From Rhodoferax lacus (GTDB taxonomy: Bacteria > Pseudomonadota > Gammaproteobacteria > Burkholderiales > Burkholderiaceae_C): a DNA stretch of 64,000 nt. The DNA lies in contig NZ_QFZK01000002.1 of the NCBI RefSeq assembly GCF_003415675.1, forward strand, positions 372,001 through 436,000, given 5' to 3'. The position numbers and the translations under genes are program-made. Positions 34,397 through 47,456 of the stretch are shown piece by piece (the stretch's first letter is position 1; each line of letters begins with the position of its first letter). The notes under the pieces were generated by a model. The model was not told where the DNA came from, did not search any database, and saw nothing but the letters and a program-made list of their open reading frames with translations.

Positions 34397-34912
34397 ATGA
34401 AAAAATCTTTATCAATCGCTTGCATCGTGCTGTGCCTGTTGGCCAGTGGTGGCAATGCCCTGGCGCAAGCGGCAGCCCCTTTGGCCGGTGTGCCCATGGG
34501 CGTGGGTGCCGGTGTGCACAACCCCAACAGCCCGTTTGCACCCTTGCAGGACCGTGCCGACGTGCTGCCCTGGTCGGTGCTGACCAGCGTCAAAACCAAG
34601 GTGGAAAAGAACCGTGTGCTGCCCGTGTTTTCCACCAGCATCCAGTCACTGAACCAGAAGAGCCAGCGCGTGCAGGGCTTCATGATGCCGCTGGAGCCGG
34701 GCGAGAAGCAGACCCACTTTTTGCTCAGCTCGGTGCCGCTGACCTGCTCGTTCTGTGTGCCCGGTGGTCCCGAGAGCATGGTCGAGGTCAAGAGCCGGAC
34801 CCCTGTGAAGTACTCCATGGAGGCGGTGGTGGTGGAAGGCCAGTTCGCCGTGCTCAAGGACGACCCCTATGGCCTGTTCTACCGCATGACCGAGGCGGTG
34901 GCGGTCAAATAA
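34397..34912 (+). CDS. DUF3299 periplasmic protein of the zinc ABC cluster
   Basis: 171 residues. Signal peptide KKSLSIACIVLCLLASGGNALAQ (key residues: basic start, hydrophobic core, cleavage near ALAQA). The DUF3299 core is visible in LPWSVLTSVKTKV, VQGFMMPLEPGEKQTHFLLS and the Cys-pair motif PLTCSFCVPGGPESMVEV. It follows the permease by five bases. Homologues lie in the same place in Pseudomonas zinc-responsive clusters; the molecular function is unknown. It ends 15 bases from the convergent pdxH stop. Confidence 0.85.
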   Translation: MKKSLSIACIVLCLLASGGNALAQAAAPLAGVPMGVGAGVHNPNSPFAPLQDRADVLPWSVLTSVKTKVEKNRVLPVFSTSIQSLNQKSQRVQGFMMPLEPGEKQTHFLLSSVPLTCSFCVPGGPESMVEVKSRTPVKYSMEAVVVEGQFAVLKDDPYGLFYRMTEAVAVK

Positions 34913-34927
34913 GCCGCCGTGTTTCTG

Positions 34928-35566
34928 TCAGGGCGCCAGCCGCTCGCGCAACCAGCCGCCATCGGCCTGCTCGCTGTAGCGCAGCCGGTCATGCAGACGG
35001 CTTTTTCGGCCCTGCCAGAACTGCCAGTTGTCGGGCTTGAGCCGGTACCCGCCCCAGTGCGGCGGGCGTGGCGGTTGCAGCAGGAACTGGGCGGCATATT
35101 TGGCGGCGTTGGCCACCAGTACGCCGCGACCGGAAATCACCTCGCTCTGTGGTGAGGCCCAAGCGCCGATGCGCGAGTCCATCGGGCGGCTGTGGAAATA
35201 GGCATCGCTTTCCTCGGCGCTCACGCGCTCCACCACACCTTCGATGCGCACCACACGCTCCAACTCCACCCAATGGAACTGCAGTGCGGCAAAGGGGTTG
35301 CCCGCCAGCTCGCGGCCCTTGCGGCTCTCGTAGTTGGTGTACCAGACGATGCCGCGCGCATCAAAGCCCTTGATCAGCACCACACGCGTGGAAGGCCGCA
35401 GGTCGCTGCCCACGGTGGCCAGCGTCATGGCGTTTGGCTCGGGCACCTCGGCTTGAATGGCTTCGGTGAGCCACTGGTCAAACTGTTGCAGGGGGTTGGC
35501 ATTGGAGGCGCTCTCGTCGAGTTCGGCGCGCTCATAGCTTTTGCGGAGGTCGGCAATGGATTTCAT
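34928..35566 (-). CDS. pdxH: Pyridoxamine 5'-phosphate oxidase
   Basis: 212 residues from ATG 35566. FMN enzyme that makes pyridoxal 5'-phosphate from pyridoxine or pyridoxamine 5'-phosphate. Motifs: [72 protein letters not shown], and the C-terminal [20 protein letters not shown] with RLAP end, all typical. An in-frame ATG eight codons upstream is less likely. Confidence 0.96.
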   Translation of the reverse strand: MKSIADLRKSYERAELDESASNANPLQQFDQWLTEAIQAEVPEPNAMTLATVGSDLRPSTRVVLIKGFDARGIVWYTNYESRKGRELAGNPFAALQFHWVELERVVRIEGVVERVSAEESDAYFHSRPMDSRIGAWASPQSEVISGRGVLVANAAKYAAQFLLQPPRPPHWGGYRLKPDNWQFWQGRKSRLHDRLRYSEQADGGWLRERLAP

Positions 35567-35658
35567 GGCTTCAGTATAGGCAGCAGCCACAGACGGTAGA
35601 AATGAACACCCATTCGTTCAAATAGTAATGGACCAAGAATCTGAATCCAAGTAAATTG

Positions 35659-35673
35659 CCCCGGCAAACGGGG
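35659..35673 (+). other. Small hairpin in the hybrid-kinase leader
   Basis: CCCCG-GCAAA-CGGGG, a perfect 5-bp stem, ending six bases before the GGGAG ribosome site of the kinase gene. It may tune translation; no T-run follows, so termination is unlikely. Confidence 0.35.
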
Positions 35674-35689
35674 TACTTTGGGAGCACAG

Positions 35690-39403
<3,714 letters not shown>

Positions 39404-39424
39404 AGGCACGCCACAGGCGCTTCT

Positions 39425-39440
39425 GTAACCCGCTGGTTAC
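39425..39440. promoter_or_regulatory. Inverted repeat GTAACC-CGCT-GGTTAC
   Basis: Perfect 6-bp arms with a 4-bp centre, 22 bases after the hybrid-kinase stop and 84 bases before edd. It could be a second regulator site of the edd promoter or a weak stem at the end of the kinase transcript. No T-run. Confidence 0.35.
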
Positions 39441-39483
39441 CGGGGATGCGCACAAGGAGGAATTTCCAAGTTACCATTCGCCA

Positions 39484-39498
39484 TGTAATTTAGTTACA
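39484..39498. promoter_or_regulatory. HexR-type operator TGTAA-TTTAG-TTACA
   Basis: Perfect 15-bp palindrome that agrees with the HexR consensus as I know it (TGTAAT-centre-ATTACA class). It lies 25 bases ahead of the edd ATG, where HexR, an RpiR-type repressor responsive to KDPG, controls central sugar genes in other proteobacteria. No hexR gene is in the window. Confidence 0.6.
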
Positions 39499-39523
39499 CC
39501 TTCCTCCAGAATGTGAGAACGCC

Positions 39524-41365
39524 ATGGCCGCACCCCAGAATTCCCCCGCCCTGCACCCCGCAGTTGTCGCCGTCACCCGCCGCATCCGCGAGCGCAGTGC
39601 GCCTACCCGCAGCGCCTACCTGGCCCTGTTGGATGCCATGGCTCAGCGCAGGCCCGGCGCCGAGCGCATGGGCTGCGCCAATGTGGCGCACGCCTTTGCC
39701 GCGCTGCCCGGCGCCGACAAGTTCAAGGTAGTGGCCGAGAAGGCGCCCAACATCGGCATCATCACCGCCTACAACGATCTGCTCTCGGCCCACCAGCCGC
39801 TGCAGCACTACCCTGACCTGATCAAGGCCGAAGCGCGCAAGCATGGCGCCACGGCCCAGGTGGCCGGCGGTGTACCCGCCATGTGCGACGGCGTGACGCA
39901 GGGCTTTGAGGGCATGGAGCTCAGCCTGTTTTCCCGCGACACCATCGCCATGGCCACCGCTGTAGGCCTGAGCCACGATGTGTTTGACTGCGCGCTGATG
40001 CTGGGCGTGTGCGACAAGATCGTGCCCGGCCTGCTGATTGGCGCGCTGCACTTTGGCCACCTGCCCACCGTGTTTGTGCCGGCCGGGCCCATGACGTCTG
40101 GCCTGTCCAACAACGATAAATCCAAGGTGCGCGAGAAGGCAGCCCAGGGCTTGGTCGGACGTGAAGAGCTGCTGGCCGCCGAATCCGCCGCCTACCACGG
40201 ACCCGGCACCTGCACCTTTTATGGCACCGCCAACAGCAACCAGATGCTGCTCGAGGCCATGGGTTTGCATGTGCCAGGAACTGCCTTCATCAACCCCGGC
40301 AACAGCGTGCGCGAAGAACTCACCCGCGAAGCCGCGCGCACGGTGCTGGGCATCACCAAAGCCAAGCGCTTTGCGCCCATCGGCAAAGTGGTGGACGAGC
40401 GCTGCATTGTGAATGCCATGGTGGCCCTCTTGGCCACCGGCGGCTCTACCAACCACCTGATCCACTGGGTGGCCGTGGCCCGTGCTGCGGGCATCGTCAT
40501 CGACTGGAATGATTTCTCGGCCTTGTCGGATGTGGTGCCGCTGCTCACCCGTGTCTACCCCAACGGCAGCGCCGATGTGAACCAGTTCCAGGACGCCGGT
40601 GGCCCGGGCTTTGTCATCCGCGAATTGCTGGATGCGGGCTTCATGCACGCCGATGTGCTCACCGTGCGCAGCGGTGGCCTGCGTGAATATTGTGGCGTCC
40701 CTGCAGCCCAGGCCGACGGCTCGCTGCAATGGACTGACGCGGGTGCCAGCAAAGACGAGGCCGTGGTGCGGCCCGCCTTGGCACCGTTCAGCGCCAGCGG
40801 TGGCTTGAAGCTGCTGCAGGGCAACCTGGGCCGCAGCGTGATCAAGATCTCGGCCGTGCCGGATGACCGCCACATCATCGAAGCACCCTGCCGCGTGTTT
40901 GACTCGCAGGACGCCCTGCATGTGGCCTTCAAGGCCGGTGAGCTGGACCGCGATGTAATCTGCGTGGTGCGTTGGCAAGGGCCCCAAGCCAATGGTATGC
41001 CCGAGCTGCACAAGCTCACCCCGCCCCTGGCCGTGCTGCAGGGCAAGGGCTTCCGCGTGGCGCTGGTCACCGATGGCCGCATGAGCGGTGCCTCCGGCAA
41101 GGTGCCGGCCGCCATCCACGTGTCGCCCGAAGCGGCCGCCGGTGGCGATCTGGCCCGTGTGCGCGATGGCGACGTGATCCGGCTGGACGCCAATGCCGAG
41201 ACCCTGCAGGTGCTGGTGGATGCTACCGAGTGGGCCGCACGGCCTCTGGCCACCATGCCCGAGGCCTTGCGCGCCGCCAACGGCGTGGGCATGGGACGCG
41301 AGCTGTTTGCCAATATGCGGCGCAACGCGCTGGCGGCAGAGCAGGGCGCTTGCACTTGGTTGTAA
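39524..41365 (+). CDS. edd: 6-phosphogluconate dehydratase
   Basis: 613 residues, normal length. First enzyme of the Entner-Doudoroff pathway, converting 6-phosphogluconate to 2-keto-3-deoxy-6-phosphogluconate. An IlvD/Edd-family Fe-S enzyme with the cluster Cys in [16 protein letters not shown], in [20 protein letters not shown] ([14 protein letters not shown]) and the C-terminal [35 protein letters not shown] and [16 protein letters not shown] are also typical. It is followed 34 bases later by eda. A HexR-type palindrome lies in its promoter. Confidence 0.97.
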   Translation: MAAPQNSPALHPAVVAVTRRIRERSAPTRSAYLALLDAMAQRRPGAERMGCANVAHAFAALPGADKFKVVAEKAPNIGIITAYNDLLSAHQPLQHYPDLIKAEARKHGATAQVAGGVPAMCDGVTQGFEGMELSLFSRDTIAMATAVGLSHDVFDCALMLGVCDKIVPGLLIGALHFGHLPTVFVPAGPMTSGLSNNDKSKVREKAAQGLVGREELLAAESAAYHGPGTCTFYGTANSNQMLLEAMGLHVPGTAFINPGNSVREELTREAARTVLGITKAKRFAPIGKVVDERCIVNAMVALLATGGSTNHLIHWVAVARAAGIVIDWNDFSALSDVVPLLTRVYPNGSADVNQFQDAGGPGFVIRELLDAGFMHADVLTVRSGGLREYCGVPAAQADGSLQWTDAGASKDEAVVRPALAPFSASGGLKLLQGNLGRSVIKISAVPDDRHIIEAPCRVFDSQDALHVAFKAGELDRDVICVVRWQGPQANGMPELHKLTPPLAVLQGKGFRVALVTDGRMSGASGKVPAAIHVSPEAAAGGDLARVRDGDVIRLDANAETLQVLVDATEWAARPLATMPEALRAANGVGMGRELFANMRRNALAAEQGACTWL

Positions 41366-41399
41366 GCAGCCTCCAACACACTTTTGAACAGGAATTTTG

Positions 41400-42047
41400 A
41401 TGAGCACACCCCAAACCTTTACCTCCCTGCAAGTGATGCGGGACGCCCCGGTGATCCCGGTCATCGTATTGAACGACGTGGCCCACGCCGTGCCCATGGC
41501 CCGCGCGCTGGTGGCCGGTGGTATCCGCATGCTCGAAGTCACGCTGCGCACGCCGCAGGCCCTGGCCTGCATTGAAGCGATTGCCCGCGAAGTGCCCGAG
41601 GCCGTGGTCGGTGCCGGCACCGTGCGCTCACGGGCCGATGCCGTGGCCGCAGCCAATGCCGGTTCGCGCTTTGCGGTCAGCCCCGGCTACACCAGCGCCG
41701 TTGGCCAGGCCTGCCGCGATGTCGGCCTGGCCCTGTTGCCCGGCGTGGCCACCGGCAGCGAAATCATGATGGCGCAGGAAGACGGCTTCACCCAACTCAA
41801 ATTCTTCCCCGCCATGCAGGCCGGCGGGCCCGCCATGCTGAAAGCCTGGAGCGGCCCCTTCTTTGATGTGCAGTTCTGCCCCACCGGCGGCGTGACGCTG
41901 CAAAACGCACCCGAGTTCCTGGCCCTGCCCAATGTGGTGTGTGTAGGCGGCTCCTGGCTGGTGCCGGCCGACGCCGTGGCCTCCGGCAACTGGGCCCGTG
42001 TGACCGAACTGGCCCAGGCCACGCACGCGCTGCGCAAGAGCGCTTAA
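41400..42047 (+). CDS. eda: KDPG aldolase (2-dehydro-3-deoxy-phosphogluconate aldolase)
   Basis: 215 residues from ATG 41400, preceded by CAGGA. Second Entner-Doudoroff enzyme, cleaving KDPG to pyruvate and glyceraldehyde 3-phosphate. Motifs: [34 protein letters not shown] (with the catalytic Glu), VVGAGTVRS, and the Schiff-base Lys in TQLKFFPAM, then [19 protein letters not shown] directly preceding TTG is in frame and would add one residue. The DNA after it is non-coding with a long inverted repeat. Confidence 0.97.
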   Translation: MSTPQTFTSLQVMRDAPVIPVIVLNDVAHAVPMARALVAGGIRMLEVTLRTPQALACIEAIAREVPEAVVGAGTVRSRADAVAAANAGSRFAVSPGYTSAVGQACRDVGLALLPGVATGSEIMMAQEDGFTQLKFFPAMQAGGPAMLKAWSGPFFDVQFCPTGGVTLQNAPEFLALPNVVCVGGSWLVPADAVASGNWARVTELAQATHALRKSA

Positions 42048-42608
42048 GCGCCTGAGCGCCTGAGCACCACGCCAACCGCTGCTGCTGATCGCGCGAACCT
42101 TCCGCAGGCTAGACGCTTGCATTCACCAGCACCGACTAGGCAGCGCAAGCCGAAGCCCGGCAAATGAGGTGGCGCTCCCGATTGGGGCCATGGCGTGCCG
42201 TCGTATAGCCAGCGGGAGTGAGGCTTTTTCACTCGCTGCGCGGCCAGGGGGTATGCCGGGCACCTCATGGCGGGGTACCGCAAATCGGCGCCCGGCATAC
42301 CCCCTGGCCGCGCGCCCCCCGTGAGAACCAGCGATTCAGGACAGTGCGCGCCGTTTGTACGGTCGGTGTTCGCCCTTGCCTCTCCTGCGCACCCACCCGC
42401 AGGTACGAGACCTTCATTTGCCAAATAGCGCACGCATTTGAAGACCCGCTTCCAGCCTGAAGTTGAACGCCAGCGTGGCGTTCTCATGACCGCAAGCGCG
42501 GCCCCCATCAACTGCCACTGCGTGTCCCGATCCCAGTGGTGCGCAACTTCAAACATCGTTTGCGTCACCTGGAACAAACAGCCATCGGCTGACATTGCCA
42601 AGTAGGAC
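42048..42608. other. Non-coding or decayed stretch of 560 bp around a long inverted repeat
   Basis: No gene can be supported. A minus-strand open frame (42044-42727) spans it but overlaps the stop of the DMT gene, has no RBS and reads like a non-coding translation (Arg/Gly/Pro/Cys-rich). GCGCCTGA is repeated twice in tandem just after eda (near 42049-42063). The central part is the 24-bp inverted repeat described separately. Confidence 0.5.
42238..42313. repeat. Perfect 24-bp inverted repeat with 28-bp centre
   Basis: Left arm 42238-42261 (begins GCGCGGCCAGGGGG, ends GCCGGGC) is the exact reverse complement of right arm 42290-42313. The centre contains a smaller GCGG-GGTA-CCGC stem. The RNA or single-stranded DNA would form a very stable hairpin. 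It has no T-run and lies between convergent transcripts of eda and the DMT gene, so it could block read-through, or be a REP- or MITE-like element. Confidence 0.75.
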
Positions 42609-43508
42609 TTACGCCGCGCCTGGCGGCAACGTGTTGTCGGCCGCGCGCCCTTGCTGGTGGAACTGCCAGGCCAGGTGCGCCAGCAGCGCCAGAAACACCA
42701 CCGAGCCACCCAAGAGCGTGCGCGCACCGGGCAGCTCGCCGTGTATCAGCCAGACCCAGATAGGCCCCAGCACGGGTTCGGCCGTGCCAATCAGCGCCGC
42801 CAGCGCCGCGGGCAGCAGGCGCGCGCCGGTGACAAACAGGGCCATGCCCAGGCCCAGGTTGGCCGCGCCAAACAGGAACAGCAAACCCAGGTCGGCGCCG
42901 CTTACGGCAAAGTGGCCCACCAGGCCGCCCGAGACGCCAGCGGCAATCAGCGTGCCCAGGCAGACTGCCGGCATCATGGCCACATCCGAGTGCCGACGGG
43001 TGATCACCGTGGCACAGGCAAACACCACGGCCACCAGCAGGGCCAGGCCGTCACCGATGGGGGATACGGCGCCGCCCAGCGAGGCCGACACCATGATGGC
43101 CACGCCAGCAATCACTGTGGCAATGGCGGCCCAGGTGGCCAGGGAGACGCGCTCCCGGAACAGTACAAAGCCCAGCAGGGCGGCAATCAGCGGCACACCG
43201 GCCTGCATCAGCAGCACATTGGCCACCGTGGTGTAGGACAGGGCCACTACAAAGCAGGTGGAGGCGGTGGCAAAGCACAGCGCCACGCCCACGCCGGGCA
43301 GGCCCATGGCAATGAACAGCTTGCGTGTGGTGGCCGGGCCGTCCCGGTAGAGCATGAAGCCCAGCAAAAAGGCGGCCGCAAACACCGAGCGCCAGAACAC
43401 CGTGACCCAGCTGTCACTGGTCTCCAAAAAGCGGGCAATCGCACCGCCAAAACTCCAGACGGCTGCCGATCCGAAGACCAGCAGGGCGCCGCGCCGCTCC
43501 TGGTGCAT
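42609..43508 (-). CDS. DMT-superfamily (EamA) transporter
   Basis: 299 residues, ten hydrophobic helices in two EamA repeats, for example GALLVFGSAAVWSFGGAIAR at the start and AALAALIGTAEPVLGPIWVW in the second repeat. It is a probable metabolite or amino-acid exporter; substrate unknown. The gene starts seven bases after gloA on the same strand, so the two are co-transcribed. It is a distinct sequence from the DMT protein at 10866-11774. Confidence 0.88.
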   Translation of the reverse strand: MHQERRGALLVFGSAAVWSFGGAIARFLETSDSWVTVFWRSVFAAAFLLGFMLYRDGPATTRKLFIAMGLPGVGVALCFATASTCFVVALSYTTVANVLLMQAGVPLIAALLGFVLFRERVSLATWAAIATVIAGVAIMVSASLGGAVSPIGDGLALLVAVVFACATVITRRHSDVAMMPAVCLGTLIAAGVSGGLVGHFAVSGADLGLLFLFGAANLGLGMALFVTGARLLPAALAALIGTAEPVLGPIWVWLIHGELPGARTLLGGSVVFLALLAHLAWQFHQQGRAADNTLPPGAA

Positions 43509-43515
43509 AGGCGGC

Positions 43516-43902
43516 TCAGGCGTCGCGCTGGATCAGCTCGATCTTGTAGCCGTCCGGGTCGGTGACGAAGGCAATCAGCGTGTTGCCGCCCTTGACCGGA
43601 CCGGCCTCGCGCGTCACGTTGCCGCCGGCCGCTTTGATCTTGTCGCAGGCCGCATACACGTCTTCCACGCCCAGGGCAATGTGGCCGTAGGCCGTGCCCA
43701 AATCGTAGCTCTCGGTGCCCCAGTTGTAGGTGAGCTCGAGCTCGCACTGGGCCGGGTTGGCCTCATAGCCCACAAAGGCCAGGGTGTACTTGTATTCGGT
43801 GTTTTCCGAGGTGCGCAGCAGTTGCATGCCCAGCACCTGGGTGTAGAAATCGATGGAGCGTTGAAGATTGCCAACGCGCAGCATGGTGTGGAGTAGTCGC
43901 AT
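43516..43902 (-). CDS. gloA: Lactoylglutathione lyase (glyoxalase I)
   Basis: 128 residues, typical length. Converts the hemithioacetal of methylglyoxal and glutathione to S-lactoylglutathione. Metal ligands sit in the expected places: His in [20 protein letters not shown], Glu in [10 protein letters not shown], His in [11 protein letters not shown], and Glu in [12 protein letters not shown]. First gene of a unit with the DMT transporter. Confidence 0.97.
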   Translation of the reverse strand: MRLLHTMLRVGNLQRSIDFYTQVLGMQLLRTSENTEYKYTLAFVGYEANPAQCELELTYNWGTESYDLGTAYGHIALGVEDVYAACDKIKAAGGNVTREAGPVKGGNTLIAFVTDPDGYKIELIQRDA

Positions 43903-43991
43903 GCACCAGATTGTGGCGCATAAGTTCGAAGCACGCGTGCGCTGTTGCAGAATGGCGGTCCCGCCTGCAGCCCTTTTTCAGCGAGTCCGCC

Positions 43992-44375
43992 ATGCACACC
44001 TTCACCCAAGTCGTCCTGTTTACCGATACCGATGGCCAAGCCCGCTTTCGCGAAGAAGCCATCCCGCTGCCCCAGGGCAATCCGCAGTCCATGTTGTCCG
44101 AGGTGTTTGCCTCTGGTGGCTTTCAGCTGCGCTACAGCCCGGTGGGTTTTCGCAGCACCTTCCATTGCACGGGCGCGCCGCAATGGGTGTTCATCCTGAG
44201 TGGGCAGATGGAGATTGGCATTCAGGGCGGGGTGTCGCGCATCTTCAAGCCGGGCGAGCATTTCTACTCCGCCGATGTGCTGCCCGAAGGCGCCGTGTTT
44301 GACCCGACGGTGCACGGCCACTGGAGCCGCCAGGTCGGCCCCGATCCGCTGCAGACCCTGTTTGTACGCGGCTAG
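43992..44375 (+). CDS. Small cupin-domain protein
   Basis: 127 residues from ATG 43992. One cupin barrel with APQWVFILSGQMEIGIQGG (motif 1 region) and FKPGEHFYSADVLPEGAVFD (motif 2 region). The usual metal His pair is partly replaced, so metal binding is uncertain. Divergent from gloA. The stop overlaps the stop of the convergent HDOD gene by three bases. Function unknown. Confidence 0.8.
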   Translation: MHTFTQVVLFTDTDGQARFREEAIPLPQGNPQSMLSEVFASGGFQLRYSPVGFRSTFHCTGAPQWVFILSGQMEIGIQGGVSRIFKPGEHFYSADVLPEGAVFDPTVHGHWSRQVGPDPLQTLFVRG

Positions 44376-45532
44376 CCCCGCTGCTGCATGGCGTACACCA
44401 TGGCGTTGATAGGTGCCACCACCTCGCGCAGGCGCAGCAAATCGTTGAGGCCCGCCAGGTCGGGCAGTTGCAGATAGGTTTGCAGGTAATAGAACTCCGG
44501 GCCCTGTTCCTGGTCGAGTTGGTAAGCGCCCAGATCTTTCACCTCGCCACGCGCCAGTTTTTCACCCAGGCGGGCGCACAGGTAGCAAAACGCTTTGGCC
44601 GTTCTGTGGTCCTCGACGGTCGGTCCGCACGGTGTCAGCAGCACGCTGTCTATTGCCCTGACGCGTTCGATGATGACGGCAGGCAGTTCCCATTGCTGCA
44701 TCAGCAGGCTGCCGATCTCTGCCGCGCACAGACCCAATTCGTTTTGCTCAATGCGGCTGCGTTCCAGCATGCCCTTGGCCAACATGGCCTTCGCCACAGG
44801 GCGGGGCAGCAAGGAGTGGCTTGCAACCTGGCCCAGAAACGACAGCACGACGTGCGTAACCAGGGTCCCTGGCTCCGGGAGTTTCAGGTGTTGCGCGAGC
44901 CTGAAACACAGTTCGCTGGCGAAGGCGCTGGCGTTCCAGAGCCCCGTGAAAATTCTTTTGACCTCCGGGTCATCCGAGCGGAAGGATTCGTCCAGCAGGT
45001 ATTGCAGACAGATACTGCGCACGGTGTTGGTGCCCAGAAAGGTGACCGCATGGCCAATGCTGCTCAACGGAGATTGCAGTCCATACAGTGAGGAATTCAC
45101 CGCCACCAGCACCTTGGCTGCAATTTGCGGTTCTGCAATCACCATGTCACTGAGTTCACTGGCATTGGCCTGTGCCAGGTACTGGGGCGACACCAGTTTG
45201 TGCAGCGCGCTGGGCGGTCGTGGAATGCGGCTGAGCAGTGCCCCTATGTCCTGCGCGTCCTGGGCCGGAAGGTCTGCGCCGCGGGTCGGCACAAAGCCTC
45301 TCAGCATGGACGCGATGTGGGGGTTGGCTGCGCGTATGACAGGGTGTGCCACCGATGGTTTGGCTGCCATTGGGGCGCTGATTGCTGCCGACGCCCTGCG
45401 CAAGGATGTTTGTGCGGGTTTGACACCGGCAGGCGCAGTGCGTGTTCGAGGCGCATTGCGCTTGCCTGGCCGGAAAAACAAAAACAGTGCGGCGGCACCG
45501 AGCGCCACCAACAGCACAGTCAGGTAGTTCAT
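44372..45532 (-). CDS. Membrane-anchored HDOD-domain signalling protein
   Basis: 386 residues. One N-terminal membrane helix (LTVLLVALGAAALFLFF), an Ala/Pro/Arg-rich linker (~22-75), and an HDOD domain (~100-310) with IPRPPSALHKLVSPQYLAQA, ISDM-like ELSDMVIAEPQIAAKVLVAV and NSSLYGLQSPLSSIGHAVTF. HDOD proteins lack the catalytic His-Asp of HD phosphohydrolases and act as regulatory scaffolds in stress and motility signalling. SD AGGGAGCG. Downstream of rhlE on the same strand with an 81-base gap rich in GCGC repeats. Confidence 0.88.
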   Translation of the reverse strand: MNYLTVLLVALGAAALFLFFRPGKRNAPRTRTAPAGVKPAQTSLRRASAAISAPMAAKPSVAHPVIRAANPHIASMLRGFVPTRGADLPAQDAQDIGALLSRIPRPPSALHKLVSPQYLAQANASELSDMVIAEPQIAAKVLVAVNSSLYGLQSPLSSIGHAVTFLGTNTVRSICLQYLLDESFRSDDPEVKRIFTGLWNASAFASELCFRLAQHLKLPEPGTLVTHVVLSFLGQVASHSLLPRPVAKAMLAKGMLERSRIEQNELGLCAAEIGSLLMQQWELPAVIIERVRAIDSVLLTPCGPTVEDHRTAKAFCYLCARLGEKLARGEVKDLGAYQLDQEQGPEFYYLQTYLQLPDLAGLNDLLRLREVVAPINAMVYAMQQRG

Positions 45533-45613
45533 ATCACGCTCCCTTTTGCATCGCGCGCGTGACGCGCGTTTCAGCGCGCGATTCTCACCGAAATACCAAT
45601 TTCTGGTGTGAAA

Positions 45614-47395
45614 TTACCGGCTGGATCCACCACCGCCCGAACCACGCGGGCCACGGGGGCCGTTGCTCGGGCCATTGGCGCCGCCGTAGCCACCACCGCC
45701 GCCACCACCACCACCGCTGCGGCCACCGCCACCATAGCCGCCACCGCCACCATTGCGGTTGCCGCCACCGTAGTTGCGGCGGGCGCCGCGCTCGGCCATC
45801 ATGTCCACGCTGGTGCGCATGGGGTCAGGCTGGCCGGCCGGGGGGCGCGGTTCGCGTGGCTCGTTGGCAAAACCTGCGGGCTGTTGCGGCATGCCATTGC
45901 CACCATTACCCATGGGGCGGCCACGGCCCTGGCCCTGCGGGGGACGGGCGCCTTGGGGACGCGGGGGCTGGAATTCGCCGCTGCGGTCATTGCGCTCACC
46001 GCGCGGGGCGCCGTTGCCGGCACCGGGTCCACCACTGCGGCCGCGGCCTTGGCCACCACCACCATTACCGCCACCATTGCCACCACGGCCACCGCCACCA
46101 CCAGCGCCTGCCTTGTTTTCCCGCACACGGGTCAGCATCTCGGTGCGCGCAGCTTTTGCGGCAGCTTGCATCACATCACGGCTGGGCGGCTTGCCGGCAC
46201 CACCCCAGATGGTCTGGCGGCCCATGGCAATGGGCTCACCCTTTTCACCTGGCTCGGGGCCGAAGCCTTCCACGATCTTGACTTCGATGTTTTGCTTGGT
46301 GAAGCGCTCGATGTCCTGCATGAAGCCTTCTTCGTCCAGGCACACCAGGTTGACCGCGGCGCCGTCGGCACCAGCGCGGCCGGTGCGGCCGATGCGGTGG
46401 ACATAGTCTTCGCTCACATTCGGGATTTCGTAGTTCACCACGTGCGGCAGGTCGTCGATGTCAATGCCGCGGGCGGCAATGTCGGTGGCCACCAGCGCGC
46501 GCACATCGCCGCTCTTGAAGCCGGCCAGCGCTTGCGTGCGGGCAGCCTGGCTCTTGTTGCCGTGCAGGGCCATGGCGGAGATGCCGTTCTTTTCCAGGAA
46601 CTCGGCCACGTTGTTGGCGCCGAACTTGGTGCGGGTGAACACCAGCACCTGGCTCCAGTTGTTCTCGTTGATGATGTGGGCCAGCAGGGCCTTCTTCTTG
46701 CCGCGGCCTACCGGGTGGATCACCTGGGTGATGCGCTGCACCGTGGTGTTGCGCGGGGTGACCTGCACGCTTTGCGGGTTCTTGAGCAGGTTGTTGGCCA
46801 GCTCGCGGATTTCGTCGCTGAAGGTGGCCGAGAACAACAGGCTTTGCTTGTCCTTGGGGACAAGCGCCAGCACTTTCTTCACGTCGTGAATAAAGCCCAT
46901 GTCCAGCATGCGGTCGGCCTCATCCAGCACCAGCATCTGCACCTGGCCCAGGTCCAGCATGCCTTGCTGTTGCAGGTCCAAGAGACGCCCGGGTGTGGCT
47001 ACCAGAATGTCCACGCCCTTTTTGAGCTTGGAGATTTGCGGGTTCATGCCCACACCGCCAAAGATCACGGTGCTGCTGAGTTGCAGGTACTTGCCGTAGG
47101 TGCGGATGGACTCTTCCACCTGGGCTGCGAGTTCGCGGGTGGGGGTCAGCACCAGGGCACGGATGCCGGTGCCGCCGAATTTGTTCTGCGCGCTGCGGCT
47201 CATGGAGAGGCGGTGCAGCATGGGCAGGGTGAAGGCTGCCGTCTTGCCGGTGCCGGTCTGGGCGCCGCCCAGCAGGTCGTGGCCCAGCATCACCAGGGGG
47301 ATGGCCTGGGACTGGATGGCGGTGGGGGTCTCGTAGCCCTCTTCGCGCACGGCCTTCAGGATGGCCGGGGCCAGATTCAGTTCTTCAAAGTTCAT
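45614..47395 (-). CDS. rhlE: DEAD-box RNA helicase RhlE with Gly/Arg/Asn-rich tail
   Basis: 593 residues from ATG 47395. Helicase core motifs are all present: Q motif with [11 protein letters not shown], Walker [31 protein letters not shown] in [13 protein letters not shown] in [16 protein letters not shown] and [10 protein letters not shown]. From ~residue 400 the chain becomes a low-complexity tail of about 190 residues rich in Gly, Arg, Asn and Pro (repeats like GGGGRGG and GGGYGGGG), typical of RNA-binding or phase-separating RGG tails. An in-frame start 23 codons earlier is less likely. Two hairpins lie in its leader. Confidence 0.95.
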   Translation of the reverse strand: MNFEELNLAPAILKAVREEGYETPTAIQSQAIPLVMLGHDLLGGAQTGTGKTAAFTLPMLHRLSMSRSAQNKFGGTGIRALVLTPTRELAAQVEESIRTYGKYLQLSSTVIFGGVGMNPQISKLKKGVDILVATPGRLLDLQQQGMLDLGQVQMLVLDEADRMLDMGFIHDVKKVLALVPKDKQSLLFSATFSDEIRELANNLLKNPQSVQVTPRNTTVQRITQVIHPVGRGKKKALLAHIINENNWSQVLVFTRTKFGANNVAEFLEKNGISAMALHGNKSQAARTQALAGFKSGDVRALVATDIAARGIDIDDLPHVVNYEIPNVSEDYVHRIGRTGRAGADGAAVNLVCLDEEGFMQDIERFTKQNIEVKIVEGFGPEPGEKGEPIAMGRQTIWGGAGKPPSRDVMQAAAKAARTEMLTRVRENKAGAGGGGGRGGNGGGNGGGGQGRGRSGGPGAGNGAPRGERNDRSGEFQPPRPQGARPPQGQGRGRPMGNGGNGMPQQPAGFANEPREPRPPAGQPDPMRTSVDMMAERGARRNYGGGNRNGGGGGYGGGGRSGGGGGGGGGYGGANGPSNGPRGPRGSGGGGSSR

Positions 47396-47419
47396 TGGAT
47401 ATATGCGCCCTTCCGGGAC

Positions 47420-47456
47420 GCCGGGGTACCGGCCGTTCCACCTGCGGTGCAGGTGG
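47420..47456 (-). promoter_or_regulatory. Two adjacent hairpins in the rhlE leader
   Basis: Stem A: GCCGG (47420-47424) with CCGGC (47429-47433), loop GGTA. Stem B: CCACCTGC (47438-47445) with GCAGGTGG (47449-47456), loop of three. Both lie 25-61 bases upstream of the rhlE ATG. They may make translation depend on temperature or on the helicase itself. The rest of 47396-47698 holds no gene; its plus-strand half precedes the DUF1631 gene. Confidence 0.5.

Noticed and set aside
42044-42727. Minus-strand open frame of 227 codons after eda
   Set aside because: Overlaps the DMT transporter gene in another frame, has no RBS, and its translation of the inverted-repeat DNA is not protein-like. Treated as non-coding.
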